In this document: positions 19,444 through 31,069 of the stretch, one piece after another | How the letters are laid out: each line of letters opens with the position of its first letter | Numbering within the stretch: the stretch's first letter is position 1 | Assembly: GCF_038397745.1 (NCBI RefSeq) | Contig: NZ_CP151636.1 | Span: 3,162,001 to 3,226,000 of the forward strand | DNA length: 64,000 nucleotides | Reading direction: 5' to 3' | From: Microbacterium sp. LWH11-1.2 | GTDB lineage: Bacteria > Actinomycetota > Actinomycetes > Actinomycetales > Microbacteriaceae | Notes under the pieces: generated by a model | Told to the model about the DNA's origin: nothing | Databases searched by the model: none | Seen by the model: the letters and a program-made list of their open reading frames with translations, nothing else | Translations under genes and position numbers: made by a program

Positions 19444-21516
19444 ATGCCCGAGTCCCGAGACTTCACCGCGCCCGGCGGTCCAGCCCTCGACAACCTCGGC
19501 GTCCGTCTGCACGACGGCGTCGGGACCCTCCGTATCTGGTCGCAGAACGCCTCCTCCGTGGAGCTGGTCGTCTTCGACGCGACCGACCTCGACTGGGCGA
19601 CCGACGAGGTCCCGCTCGAGCGACGCCCCGGCGGCATCTGGGAGGTCACCACGCCGCTCCTGCAGCCCGGCGTCCGCTACGCGATCCGCGTCGGCGGTCC
19701 GCACGGCCCCGGCAACACGTTCAACCCGGAGAGCCTGCTGCTCGATCCCTACGCGCGGGGCCTCGCCCAGGGCGACGGCTACGAGGAATGGCGCTCTGTC
19801 GTCATCGTCGACGGCTTCGACTGGGGCGACTCGCAGAAGCCGCGCGTCCCCCTCGACCGGACCGTGATCTACGAAGGCCACCTCAAGGGCCTCACCAAGA
19901 GGCACCCCGACGTGCCTCCGGCTCTGCACGGGACGTATGCCGGACTCGCCCACCCGGCGATGATCGAGCACCTCCACTCGCTCGGGGTCACCTCGGTCGA
20001 GCTCCTCCCCGTGCACGCGTTCGTCCCCGAGCCGCGCCTGCTGGAGCGCGGGCTGACCAACTACTGGGGCTACAACACCCTCAACTTCTTCACGCCCCAC
20101 ACCGCGTACGCCACCGAGGAGGCCCGCAAGGAGGGCCCTGAGGCCGTGCTCGCCGAGTTCAAGGGCATGGTGCGCCTGCTGCACGAGGCCGGGCTCGAGG
20201 TGATCCTCGACGTCGTGTACAACCACACCTCGGAGGAGGGAATCGGCGGTCCCCGTTCGAGCCTGCGCGGCATCGACAACGCGAGCTACTACCGTCAGGA
20301 CGAGACGGGCAGGTACATCGACACGACCGGCTGCGGCAACACGCTGAACACCTCCACGGATGCCGGGGCGCGGCTGGTCCTCGACTCGCTCCGCTACTGG
20401 GTTCAGGAGATGCAGATCGACGGCTTCCGCTTCGATCTGGCCGCCGCGATCGCCCGGGACGGCGCGCACACCTACACGCCGGAGCATCCGCTCCTGACGG
20501 CGATCGCCAACGACCCGGTCCTCGCCGAGACGAAGCTGATCGCCGAGCCGTGGGACGTCGGAATGGGCGGCTGGCAGACCGGGAACTACCCGGCGGGGTG
20601 GCATGAGTGGAACGATCGCTACCGCGACCGGGTCCGCAACTTCTGGCTCAGCGACATCGACTACGCGCGGCGGGCCTCCGCCCCTGTCGGCATCGGCGGC
20701 TTCGCCACCCGGCTCGCCGGGTCGTCCAACACCTTCAGCGAGGCACGTGGTCCCCTGGCCAGCGTGAACTTCGTCACCGCCCATGACGGTTTCACCCTGC
20801 ATGACCTCGTCGCCTACGACGTCAAGCACAACGAGGCGAACGGCGAGCAGAACCGCGACGGCGCCGACATGAACCGTGCCTTCAACCACGGTGTCGAAGG
20901 GCCCACCGACGATCCGACCATCCTGGCGGCCCGCCGCAAGGCGATGCGCAACCTCCTCGGCACCCTGCTCCTGTCCGCGGGCATCCCGATGCTCACCGCC
21001 GGGGACGAGGTCGGACGGACACAGCGCGGCAACAACAACGCCTACGCGCAGGACTCCGCGATGACATGGCTCGCCTGGGAGTTCGAACCCTGGCAGAAGG
21101 ATCTCCGCGCGCACGTGGCGCGGTTGATCAGCCTGCGCGCCGAGAACCCCGCGCTGCGCCCGAGCAAGTACGCGCGGCTCGGCGAGCACATCCCGAACGC
21201 CTCTGTCATGGACTGGTTCGATCAGAACGGCGAGACGATGGAGAGCGCCCAGTGGGCGGACCCGCGGAACCGCACGCTCCAGTACGTCGCGGCTTCCACG
21301 CCCGACAAGGAGGCGGCCAACCGGATCCTGCTGATCGTCCATGGAACCGAATCGCCCATCGATGTGCGTCTCCCCGACGAGATCGAGGACGCGACGCGTT
21401 TCGTCTCGCTGTGGTCGAGCGCCGAGGAGCGCCCGTCGGATGCCGCGGAGGTGTTCGCCCCTGGTGACGTCCTGCCCATCCCCGGCACCTCCATGCGCCT
21501 GTTCCGGGTCGAATGA
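19444..21516 (+). CDS. glgX: Glycogen debranching enzyme GlgX
   Basis: GlgX hydrolyses alpha-1,6 branches of glycogen-like glucans. The 690-residue protein has an N-terminal CBM48-like domain (GVRLHDGVGTLRIWSQNASS) and a GH13 barrel with the nucleophile Asp331 in GFRFDLA, acid/base Glu368 in LIAEPWDVG and the third acid in VTAHDGFTLHD. LTNYWGYNTLNFF is typical of GlgX/isoamylase. I start at ATG 19444 because a -10 box lies 6 bases before it; an in-frame ATG at 19387 would add 19 residues outside the family. It is first in a glgX-glgE-glgB cluster. Confidence 0.93.
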   Translation: MPESRDFTAPGGPALDNLGVRLHDGVGTLRIWSQNASSVELVVFDATDLDWATDEVPLERRPGGIWEVTTPLLQPGVRYAIRVGGPHGPGNTFNPESLLLDPYARGLAQGDGYEEWRSVVIVDGFDWGDSQKPRVPLDRTVIYEGHLKGLTKRHPDVPPALHGTYAGLAHPAMIEHLHSLGVTSVELLPVHAFVPEPRLLERGLTNYWGYNTLNFFTPHTAYATEEARKEGPEAVLAEFKGMVRLLHEAGLEVILDVVYNHTSEEGIGGPRSSLRGIDNASYYRQDETGRYIDTTGCGNTLNTSTDAGARLVLDSLRYWVQEMQIDGFRFDLAAAIARDGAHTYTPEHPLLTAIANDPVLAETKLIAEPWDVGMGGWQTGNYPAGWHEWNDRYRDRVRNFWLSDIDYARRASAPVGIGGFATRLAGSSNTFSEARGPLASVNFVTAHDGFTLHDLVAYDVKHNEANGEQNRDGADMNRAFNHGVEGPTDDPTILAARRKAMRNLLGTLLLSAGIPMLTAGDEVGRTQRGNNNAYAQDSAMTWLAWEFEPWQKDLRAHVARLISLRAENPALRPSKYARLGEHIPNASVMDWFDQNGETMESAQWADPRNRTLQYVAASTPDKEAANRILLIVHGTESPIDVRLPDEIEDATRFVSLWSSAEERPSDAAEVFAPGDVLPIPGTSMRLFRVE

Positions 21517-21569
21517 CATCGGTCTCCGACCCACCCCGGTGATCGCTTCCCGCGACTACCGCTGGGCGG

Positions 21570-21575
21570 TACGTT
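21570..21575 (+). promoter_or_regulatory. -10 box of leaderless glgE
   Basis: TACGTT ends 6 bases before the GTG at 21582. Confidence 0.5.
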
Positions 21576-21581
21576 GAGGGG

Positions 21582-23650
<2,069 letters not shown>

Positions 23651-23654
<4 letters not shown>

Positions 23655-25855
23655 GCTACGTGGAAGACGCGACAGCGTCCGCCGACTGGGAGGCCATCGC
23701 CTCGGCAGAGCACCACGATCCGCACTCCGTGCTGGGCGCGCATCCGATCAAGGATGCCGCCGACCGCACGGTCACCGTCGTGCGCGCCCGCCGTCCCCTC
23801 GCCGCATCCGTCGACGCGGTGTTCGGCGACGGGAGCCGCCTCGCGCTCTCGCACGTGGCCCACGGCATCTGGGAGGCCCAGCACGCCGGCCCGCCGCTCT
23901 CCTACCGCCTCGCCACCGCCTACGGCGACGACGAGGAAACCGTCCAGGGCGATCCGTACCGGCACTCCCCCGCGCTCGGAGACATCGACCTGCACCTGAT
24001 CGCGGAGGGGCGCCACGAGCGGCTGTGGGAGGTTCTCGGCGCCCATCCCCGCACTCTTGACGGCGAGCAGGGCGTCTCCTTCGCCGTCTGGGCGCCGAAC
24101 GCCTCGGCCGTCCGCGTCGTGGGAGACCACAACGGCTGGAACGGCGAGACGCACGCGATGCGTTCCATGGGCGTCAGCGGCGTCTGGGAGCTGTTCATCC
24201 CGGATCTTCCCCAGGGCACGAAGTACAAGTACCAGATCCGCACCCGGGACGGCGCCTGGATCCTCAAGGCCGACCCGATGGCGCTCGCCGCCGAGGTGCC
24301 GCCCAACACGGCATCCGTCGTCACGTCGTCGTCGTACGTCTGGACGGACGGCGCATGGATGACCCGACGGGCGGCGACGCACGCGGTCGCGCAGCCGCTG
24401 TCGGTCTACGAGGTGCATCTCGGGTCCTGGCGACATGGTCTGGGCTATCGCGACATCGCCGAACCGCTCATCCGGCACGTCACGGATGCCGGCTTCACGC
24501 ACGTCGAGTTCATGCCGCTCGCCGAGCATCCCTTCGGGGGCTCCTGGGGCTACCAGGTCAGCGGGTACTACGCGCCGACCAGCCGATTCGGATCCCCCGA
24601 CGACCTGCGATACCTGATCGACCGGCTGCACCAGGCGGGCATCGGCGTGATCATGGACTGGGTGCCCGGTCATTTCCCCAAGGACGCCTTCGCGCTCGCG
24701 CGATTCGACGGGCAGCCTCTGTACGAGCACCCCGACCCTCGGCGCGGCGAGCACCAGGACTGGGGCACGCTCATCTTCGACTACGGCCGGAACGAGGTGC
24801 GCAACTTCCTGGTCGCGAACGCCCTCTACTGGTTCAGCGAGTTCCACGTCGACGGTCTGCGTGTCGACGCGGTCGCCTCGATGCTGTACCTGGACTATTC
24901 GCGGAACGCCGGCGAGTGGGAGCCGAACATCCATGGCGGTCGAGAGAACCTCGAGGCCATCCGCTTCCTGCAGGAGGTCAACGCGACCGCCTATCGTCTG
25001 CACCCGGGCATCCTGATGATCGCCGAGGAGTCGACGAGCTTCCCCGGCGTGACGGCGCCCACCGACCACGCCGGTCTCGGCTTCGGCTTCAAGTGGAACA
25101 TGGGGTGGATGAACGACTCCCTCCAGTACATCGAGCGCGACCCGATGTACCGCTCCCACCACGAGGGCGAGATGACGTTCTCGTTCGTGTACGCCTTCGG
25201 CGAGAACTATCTGCTGCCGATCAGCCATGACGAGGTCGTGCACGGCAAGTGCAGCCTGCTGGCGAAGATGCCGGGCGACCACTGGCACAAGCTCGCCAAC
25301 GTCCGCGCCTACCTCGCGTACATGTGGGGGCACCCGGGCAAGAAGCTGCTGTTCATGGGACAGGAGTTCGGGCAGATCGCCGAGTGGTCCGAGGGCCGCG
25401 AGCTCGACTGGTGGCTGCTGGACCAGCCCTCGCACGTGCAGCTGCAGAGCTTCGTCGGGGCGCTCAACCACACCTACCGGGCCCAGGCGCCGTTGTGGGA
25501 GCGGGACAACGACGGATCGTCGTTCTCGCGGCTCGGTGCACCGGCGTGGGAGCCGACGGTGATCGCGTTCGAGCGTCGCGACGCGCACGGCGGCAGGCTC
25601 GTCGTCGTCAGCAATTTCGCCGGCGTCGAGCGCACGGGCCACCGCCTGGTGCTGCCCCGCGAGGGCGTCTGGCAGGAGATCCTCAACACGGATGCCGCGG
25701 ACTACGGCGGCCGAGGCTCAGGCAACCTCGGCATGGTCATCGCCCACGCCGAGGGCGACGGTGCGCCGACGGCCACGGTCACGCTGCCGGCGCTGTCGAC
25801 GCTCTGGCTGCGTCACCAGCCGGAGCCGCACGTGCCGACGATCACGAACGGCTGA
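23651..25855 (+). CDS. glgB: 1,4-alpha-glucan branching enzyme
   Basis: GlgB cuts alpha-1,4 chains and reattaches them as alpha-1,6 branches. The 734-residue protein carries two N-terminal domains (EHHDPHSVLGAH, then GVSFAVWAPNASAVRVVGDH of CBM48) and a GH13 barrel with EFMPLAEHPFGGSWGYQ, nucleophile Asp406 in GLRVDAVASML, Glu459 in MIAEESTSFPGV and the acid in ISHDEVVHGK. It is translationally coupled to glgE, so chain extension and branching are made together. The start ATG overlaps the glgE stop. Confidence 0.96.
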
Positions 25856-25873
25856 GCGAGGGAGCGCTCCTTC

Positions 25874-25894
25874 CGATCGGGATCGTCCCGGTCG
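25874..25894. terminator. Weak hairpin, possible terminator between glgB and the convergent gene
   Basis: CGATCGGGA and TCCCGGTCG can pair over a TCG loop with one G-U pair. It lies in the 51-base gap between two convergent genes. No T run is seen. Confidence 0.35.
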
Positions 25895-25906
25895 TGACTC
25901 AGCCGC

Positions 25907-26830
25907 TCAGAAGAGCAGCGACGACAGGCGGTTGCGCGCGGTGATCACCCGCGGGTCTGCCGCGCCGATCAGCCCGAACAGCTCGACCAGACGCTCCCGC
26001 ACGGGCGTGCGCTCGTCGGAGGGAAGCTGCGCGAAAAGATCGAGCAGACGACCGAACGCGTCCTCGACGTGGCCTCCGGCGAGATCGAGATCCGCGACCG
26101 CGAACTGCGCCTGGACGTCCAAGGGCGCATCGGCGGCGGCGGCACGCGCCGCCTGGAGATCGAGGCCCTGCACACGATCGAGCAGGCGGACCTGTCCCAG
26201 ACCTGCCAGCGCATCCTCGTCGCGCGGGTTCTCCGCGAGCGCCTGCTCGTAGGCGCGGATGGCGGCTGCGTAGTCCCCCGTCTCGATCGCCGCGAACGCC
26301 TCGGCGTGCAGCGGAGGCAGCGGCGGCTCCTCGGCCGGTTCCGCGTCTCCGGCGTCTTCTCCGACGGAGAGCGAACCCGTCACGCCGTTCTGGGCGGCGA
26401 CCTGGAGCAGCTGGGCGAAGACGTCGCGCACCTGCTGCTCGGGGACGGCACCGGTGAACATCGGGACCGGCTGACCGGCGATGAGCGCGACCACCATCGG
26501 GATCGACTGCGCCCGGAAGCTCTGCGCGAGCTGCGGGTTGGCATCGACGTCGACCTTGGCGAGCAGCACGCGGCCGCCGAGCTCCCTGGTCACCTTCTCG
26601 ATGATGGGACTCAGCTGCTTGCAGGGTCCGCACCACTCGGCCCAGAGGTCCACGACGACGGGCACCGTGCGGGAGAGCTCGAGGATCTGGCCGAAAGTCT
26701 CGTCGGTGGCATCCACGACGACGTCGACGACAGCGGGCGCCGGAGCGCCGGCCGGCGCAGGAGCCGGTCGGTTGCGGAGGCTGGACAGGTCGACGGCGCC
26801 GCGCAGGGCGGCGGGCGAGATCTCACTCAT
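25907..26830 (-). CDS. Thioredoxin-TPR protein (CnoX/YbbN-like)
   Basis: A 307-residue cytoplasmic protein with a thioredoxin domain at about 35-145 (WAEWCGPCKQ, Cys67 and Cys70, both present; DVDANPQLAQSF; the cis-proline region SIPMVVAL) and C-terminal tetratricopeptide-like helices from about 175 (FAAIETGDYAAAIRAYEQAL). This is the architecture of CnoX/YbbN, a chaperone-like holdase that cooperates with GroEL or DnaK; E. coli CnoX has lost one cysteine, but here the CGPC pair is intact, so it may be redox-active. ATG overlaps the stop of the upstream membrane gene by 4 bases. Confidence 0.88.
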   Translation of the reverse strand: MSEISPAALRGAVDLSSLRNRPAPAPAGAPAPAVVDVVVDATDETFGQILELSRTVPVVVDLWAEWCGPCKQLSPIIEKVTRELGGRVLLAKVDVDANPQLAQSFRAQSIPMVVALIAGQPVPMFTGAVPEQQVRDVFAQLLQVAAQNGVTGSLSVGEDAGDAEPAEEPPLPPLHAEAFAAIETGDYAAAIRAYEQALAENPRDEDALAGLGQVRLLDRVQGLDLQAARAAAADAPLDVQAQFAVADLDLAGGHVEDAFGRLLDLFAQLPSDERTPVRERLVELFGLIGAADPRVITARNRLSSLLF

Positions 26831-28824
26831 TCGATCACCTTCACGGACAGCAGGTCCTGGCGGACGGCCAGAAGCTTGATCTGCTCCGTCGATCCCTGCG
26901 CCGGGACCGAGAAGAACAGCTGGAACTCGTACGTCGTCTCGACGCCCTTCGCGGACTCCGACACACCGGTCAGCGCCTTGGCCTGGGCGTTCTCGCCGAA
27001 GCGGATCACGGCATCCGTCGTGGTCGGCGTGACGCTCTCAGTGTCGGTCAAGGACACGGCCACGATCGCGCCGCTGTCGAGCGTCGTCATCGACACGGGC
27101 ACCGAGGTGGTCGGCGCCATGTCGAACGCCGCCTGCGACGTCGCGGACGCCCCGTTGTCGGCGAGCGTCTGCACGACCGCCTGACGGCTGTCGACGATGG
27201 ACTTCGCCAGGTTCAGCGACAGGTCGTCGAAGAGGCCGTAGGAGGCGCTCTTGTCACCGGAGTCGACGACGTCGGCGAAGGCGGCGGACAGCTCGCCGGG
27301 CGCGACGCGCAGGAACGCGGAGTCCTGCGGGACGAGAGAGGTGCCCAGCCACGCGGCCGCCACGTCCGGGAAGACGGCGTCGGCCGACATCTCCGCCATA
27401 TCGGTGACCTTGTAGTTCGACCACGGGTCGGCCTGGGTCATCGTGAGGATGACGGGCGGGACGGTGTCGTCGCTCGCTCCCTTGGAGAGCATGAGAACCG
27501 TGCGGGGCCAGCGGTCGGTCGCTTCGGGGAGCACGACCTCGACCTCGTCGGTCGGGATGACGGACGGGAGCGGCGAGTCGGTGATCTGCGTGCGCAGCGC
27601 GTACTCCGTGGTCCGCGCCGCGAGGGCCGGTCCGTCCAGACGGGTCGACGCCAGATCGATGTCGAGAGCGGTGTCGGCCTCTTCGAGTGTGCCGGAGATC
27701 GTCTGCAGGATCCGTGTGGCCTGCGCCTCGGTGACGGCGGGCGGCTTCTGATTCTCCGGCGCGATCACGGTCGGGCTCGGCGACGGCGACGGCGCGCCCT
27801 CGCCGAACTGCGGCCACGAATCCGAAGAGCAGCCGGCGACGAGTAGAGCCGTCACGCCGAGAGCCGGGAGCGCCAGCATGCGGCGCCGACGGGCAGGGCG
27901 TGCGGCGCGCATCTGGTTCCTCGCACCCGGATCCTTGCCCTCGTCCACGATCTCCGCGTCTTCGATCTTCTTCTCCTCGGACGCGTCCGCCGGCGCAGCG
28001 GGCTCGGTCGACTCGATCGCCTCCCGCTCGGCCGGAGGCAGCGCGGCGACATCGATCGGCTGTGTGACCGGAAGCGGGCCGGGGCCCTTGCGACGGGGAC
28101 CGCGCCCGCGACGCTGGTGCCGGATCCCGAGAACGTAGAGGATGAGCCCGACCAGGAGCACGGCACCGCCGGCGGCCATGAGCGGTCCGGCCCACGGCGT
28201 GGAGGTGTCGAGCGGCCAGGAGACCGCGATGTCGTCGGGTGCATCCTTCGTGCCGTCGTAGGCGATCAGGACGCTGGTGCCCTCCGGGAGCTGCATGTTG
28301 TCCGCGATGAGCGCGTTCTCGTCGCCGAAGGAGTCCAGCCAGAGGTCGGATCCCGCCGGGTTGCGGCCCGAGGACTCCTCGGTCGTCGCGTCGGAGCCAT
28401 CCGTCCCCGCCTCGGGAGCGGTGGTCTCTTCGGGCACGGGCGTCTCCTCGGGCGCAGGGGTGGCATCCGAGTCATCCGATGCGGCCGCTGCCTCGACGTG
28501 CTCGACGTCGAGCGTGCCGTCCTTCGCCACCGTGACGTGGTTGTAGTCCGAGTCGGCCAGCCACGCCTCCATGTCGGGCGTGCGTCCGTAGCTCGCGAAG
28601 ATCTCTCCCTCGCCCCGGACGAGCAGCGTCTGGGCACCGGGGTTGGTTCGGAGCACATCGCCGTCGAGGAGCACGAACGGCGCCGGTTCCGCGATCTCCA
28701 CCTGGGTCTGCTGCGACGGCGGTCCCAGGAAGATGGTTCGCTGGGCGATCCCTGCCCCGATCAGCACCGCGGCCAGCACGAAGGCCACGACGGCCCATAC
28801 GAAACGCACGAATAGTCTCCTCAC
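26827..28824 (-). CDS. Membrane protein fused to a lipoprotein-like half, unknown function
   Basis: I do not recognise this 665-residue protein. Residues 7-28 form a membrane helix. Residues 35-210 look extracytoplasmic and include an acidic, Pro/Thr-rich stretch (about 112-150). A second helix spans 211-234, followed by a basic cytoplasmic linker. At Met305 a complete lipoprotein signal begins: basic RRRR, a hydrophobic core and lipobox LLVAGC with Cys332, then a Ser/Pro-rich spacer and about 300 soluble residues. A ribosome-binding-site-like GAGGA lies 6 bases before the Met305 codon (27912), so a separate 361-residue lipoprotein could be made. The start at GTG 28824 is uncertain. It overlaps the thioredoxin gene. 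Confidence 0.7.
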   Translation of the reverse strand: MRRLFVRFVWAVVAFVLAAVLIGAGIAQRTIFLGPPSQQTQVEIAEPAPFVLLDGDVLRTNPGAQTLLVRGEGEIFASYGRTPDMEAWLADSDYNHVTVAKDGTLDVEHVEAAAASDDSDATPAPEETPVPEETTAPEAGTDGSDATTEESSGRNPAGSDLWLDSFGDENALIADNMQLPEGTSVLIAYDGTKDAPDDIAVSWPLDTSTPWAGPLMAAGGAVLLVGLILYVLGIRHQRRGRGPRRKGPGPLPVTQPIDVAALPPAEREAIESTEPAAPADASEEKKIEDAEIVDEGKDPGARNQMRAARPARRRRMLALPALGVTALLVAGCSSDSWPQFGEGAPSPSPSPTVIAPENQKPPAVTEAQATRILQTISGTLEEADTALDIDLASTRLDGPALAARTTEYALRTQITDSPLPSVIPTDEVEVVLPEATDRWPRTVLMLSKGASDDTVPPVILTMTQADPWSNYKVTDMAEMSADAVFPDVAAAWLGTSLVPQDSAFLRVAPGELSAAFADVVDSGDKSASYGLFDDLSLNLAKSIVDSRQAVVQTLADNGASATSQAAFDMAPTTSVPVSMTTLDSGAIVAVSLTDTESVTPTTTDAVIRFGENAQAKALTGVSESAKGVETTYEFQLFFSVPAQGSTEQIKLLAVRQDLLSVKVIE

Positions 28825-28987
28825 GCATCCCGGATATCCACCCGAGACGCAACACTCGACATTTCAGACTAGCGAAACCTCCTGTGTGTTGCCCACGAGC
28901 AGCTCCGCTCCATGTCCGACCGGCACGTCGCACGGTCCGCCGAGACGCGGCTCGATAATCTGAGGCCACACGTTCCGAGGAGCCGAG

Positions 28988-30049
28988 ATGAAGATCCACA
29001 ATCCCTTCCGCACCGCCCTGGTGGCGACGCTCGGCGTGGGGCTCGGCATCCTGCTGATCGGCAGCGTCGAGACGCTGTCGACCGTGCTCCTGTATCTCGG
29101 CACCGCCCTGTTCCTCAGCCTCGGCCTCGATCCTCTCGTGTCGTATCTCGAGCGCCGTCGACTCCCCCGCTGGCTTGCCGTGCTGGTCACGATCCTCGCG
29201 GTGCTCGCGATCTTCGTCGGCATCGTGCTCATCGTCCTTCCTGTGCTCGTGAACCAGATCTCCCAGCTGATCGCCCAGATCTCGGCGATCGTCCAGCGGG
29301 GAACCGCGATCGACGATCTGAAGGACTGGATGAAGGGCGCCTTCCCGAACCTTCGCGTCGACGACGTCTTCAGCTACGTCGAGGAGTGGCTCAACACGAA
29401 CCTCACGGAGATCGGCGGCTCGATCGGTCAGGGAGTCCTCGTGGCGAGCGGCGCCGTGCTCAGCGGCCTCTTCGGCGCGTTCATCGTGCTCATCCTCACG
29501 ATCTACCTCACGGCCTCCACGCCCTCCCTCAAGCGAGCCGTCTACCAGCTGGCCCCGGCGTCGAAGCGCGATCGATTCATCGACCTGGCCGACCAGATCA
29601 CCGACTCGGTCGGCTACTACGTCATGGGGCAGGTCACCCAGGGCGTGATCAACGGCGTGCTCAGCGCGGTGTATCTGTCGATCATCAAGGCGCCGTTCCC
29701 CGCCGTGCTCGCCGTGGTCGCCTTCTTCTTCTCGCTGATCCCGCTCGTGGGCACGCTGACGGGCTCGACGATCATCGTGCTGGCGTGCCTGATCCCGGGA
29801 CTGGGCTCGCCCGCCACGGCGATAGCCGCGGGCATCTACTACCTGATCTACATGCAGATCGAGGCGTACATCATCTCGCCGCGCATCATGAGCCGAGCCG
29901 TGTCCGTGCCCGGCGCCGTGGTCGTGGTCGCGGCTCTCGCCGGCGGCAGCCTGCTGGGCCTGCTCGGCGCACTCATCGCGATCCCCGTCGCGGCGAGCAT
30001 CCTGATCATCTACCGGCAGGTGCTCATCCCGCGCATGAACGAGCTCTGA
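28988..30049 (+). CDS. AI-2E-family membrane transporter
   Basis: A 353-residue permease of the AI-2E (PerM/YdiK/TqsA-like) family, whose members export small molecules or sodium. Several hydrophobic segments are visible: two near the N-terminus (12-30, 33-50), one at 62-90, then a long soluble loop (about 95-150), and five to six closely spaced C-terminal segments (155-330) with the family stretch VMGQVTQGVINGVLSAVY and LIPLVGTLTG. Start ATG 28988 has CCGAGGAG upstream. Substrate is unknown. It faces away from the 665-residue membrane gene and ends 7 bases from the convergent hydrolase gene. Confidence 0.87.
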   Translation: MKIHNPFRTALVATLGVGLGILLIGSVETLSTVLLYLGTALFLSLGLDPLVSYLERRRLPRWLAVLVTILAVLAIFVGIVLIVLPVLVNQISQLIAQISAIVQRGTAIDDLKDWMKGAFPNLRVDDVFSYVEEWLNTNLTEIGGSIGQGVLVASGAVLSGLFGAFIVLILTIYLTASTPSLKRAVYQLAPASKRDRFIDLADQITDSVGYYVMGQVTQGVINGVLSAVYLSIIKAPFPAVLAVVAFFFSLIPLVGTLTGSTIIVLACLIPGLGSPATAIAAGIYYLIYMQIEAYIISPRIMSRAVSVPGAVVVVAALAGGSLLGLLGALIAIPVAASILIIYRQVLIPRMNEL

Positions 30050-30056
30050 CGTCCGC

Positions 30057-30776
30057 TCAGGCCGGCGGCCAGTGGGTCGCCAGAGGCAGCGCGGACGCGT
30101 TCACCGCGGCCACGATCTCCGTGAGGACGCGTCGCGTCTGCGTCTCGCCGACCCAGAGGTGCTTGCCCCCGTCCACGGCGATGAGCTGCGCCTGCGGGAT
30201 CGATGCGAAACGCTGTCGGGCCTCTTCCGGGCGGAGGTAGTCGTCCAGCTCGGGCACCAGGACGACGACGGGCAGATCCGTGCTCGCCCAGGCCGCCACT
30301 TCCTCTTCGGTCGCGCGGTGCAGCGGAGGCGAGAGCAGGATGATGCCCTCGATCTCGTGCTCACGGCCGTACTTCAGCGCCAGCTCGGTCCCGAACGACC
30401 ACCCCAGCAGCCAGGGGCGGGGAAGGCCGCGCTCGTGGACGAAGTCCATGGCGGCAGCCACATCGAACTGCTCGGCGGCGCCGCCGTCGAACCCGCCCTC
30501 GCTCGTGCCGCGGGGGGAAGTCGTGCCGCGGGTGTTGAACCGCAGCACGGCCAGATCCGCGAGAGCCGGGAGGCGGGCTGCGGCCTTGCGAAGGATGTGG
30601 GAGTCCATGAACCCACCGGCGGTGGGAAGCGGGTGCAGCGTCACGAGAGTGGCGACAGGCGCGGTGTGCTCCGGCCGGGAGAGCTCCCCCACGAGCGTCA
30701 GCCCGTCGGCCGTCTGCAGCTCGATCTCGTCACGTCGGGCGGGGAGCTCCAGCGGCCCCCGGATCTCGATGCTCAA
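30057..30776 (-). CDS. Alpha/beta hydrolase
   Basis: A serine hydrolase fold protein of about 239 residues. LVTLHPLPTAGGFMDSH carries the oxyanion-hole region, LLGWSFGTELALKYG is the nucleophile elbow (GWSFG, Ser), and GGKHLWVGE contains the likely catalytic His; an acid in VLVPELDDYLRPEE completes the triad. The substrate is unknown. I use TTG 30776, which overlaps the upstream stop (TTGA) and has GGAGGG 5 bases before it. An in-frame ATG at 30803 is the alternative and would add 9 residues. Confidence 0.8.
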   Translation of the reverse strand: MSIEIRGPLELPARRDEIELQTADGLTLVGELSRPEHTAPVATLVTLHPLPTAGGFMDSHILRKAAARLPALADLAVLRFNTRGTTSPRGTSEGGFDGGAAEQFDVAAAMDFVHERGLPRPWLLGWSFGTELALKYGREHEIEGIILLSPPLHRATEEEVAAWASTDLPVVVLVPELDDYLRPEEARQRFASIPQAQLIAVDGGKHLWVGETQTRRVLTEIVAAVNASALPLATHWPPA

Positions 30777-31060
30777 GCGACCCTCCAGCAATGCGTGTGC
30801 CAATGACGTCGTGCCGCGAGGTCCGCGGCATCTCCCAGAACTCCGTCAGCGCGCCACGCCACCAGGTGCGGCGTGCCGGGCTCGATGTCCTGCGCGCACC
30901 CGGGGCAGCGATAGGCCTTCTGAGCCTGGGGGGCGGAGACGGGCTGCACCGTCCACTCGCTGCCGCGTCGGACTTCCGTGCGCTTCCAGCCGGCGAGCAG
31001 GCGCTCGAGGGATTCCTCGGCGTCAGGGCGCGCCGGACGGCGGCGGTGGGAGCGTGGCAC
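30773..31060 (-). CDS. Small protein with a CxxC...HxxHC zinc-site pattern, unknown function
   Basis: A 95-residue protein with a basic N-terminus (MPRSHRRRPARPD), a helix ESLERLLAGWKRTEVRRG and then YRCPGCAQDIEPGTPHLV, followed by ARRHWHTHCWRVA. The CPGC pair and the final HTHC pair suggest a bound zinc. Function is unknown; homologues are usually labelled hypothetical. The stop overlaps the hydrolase start by 3 bases, so they are one transcription unit, and the secreted transglycosylase-like gene lies 9 bases upstream. Confidence 0.72.
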   Translation of the reverse strand: MPRSHRRRPARPDAEESLERLLAGWKRTEVRRGSEWTVQPVSAPQAQKAYRCPGCAQDIEPGTPHLVAWRADGVLGDAADLAARRHWHTHCWRVA

Positions 31061-31069
31061 GATGCCGGC

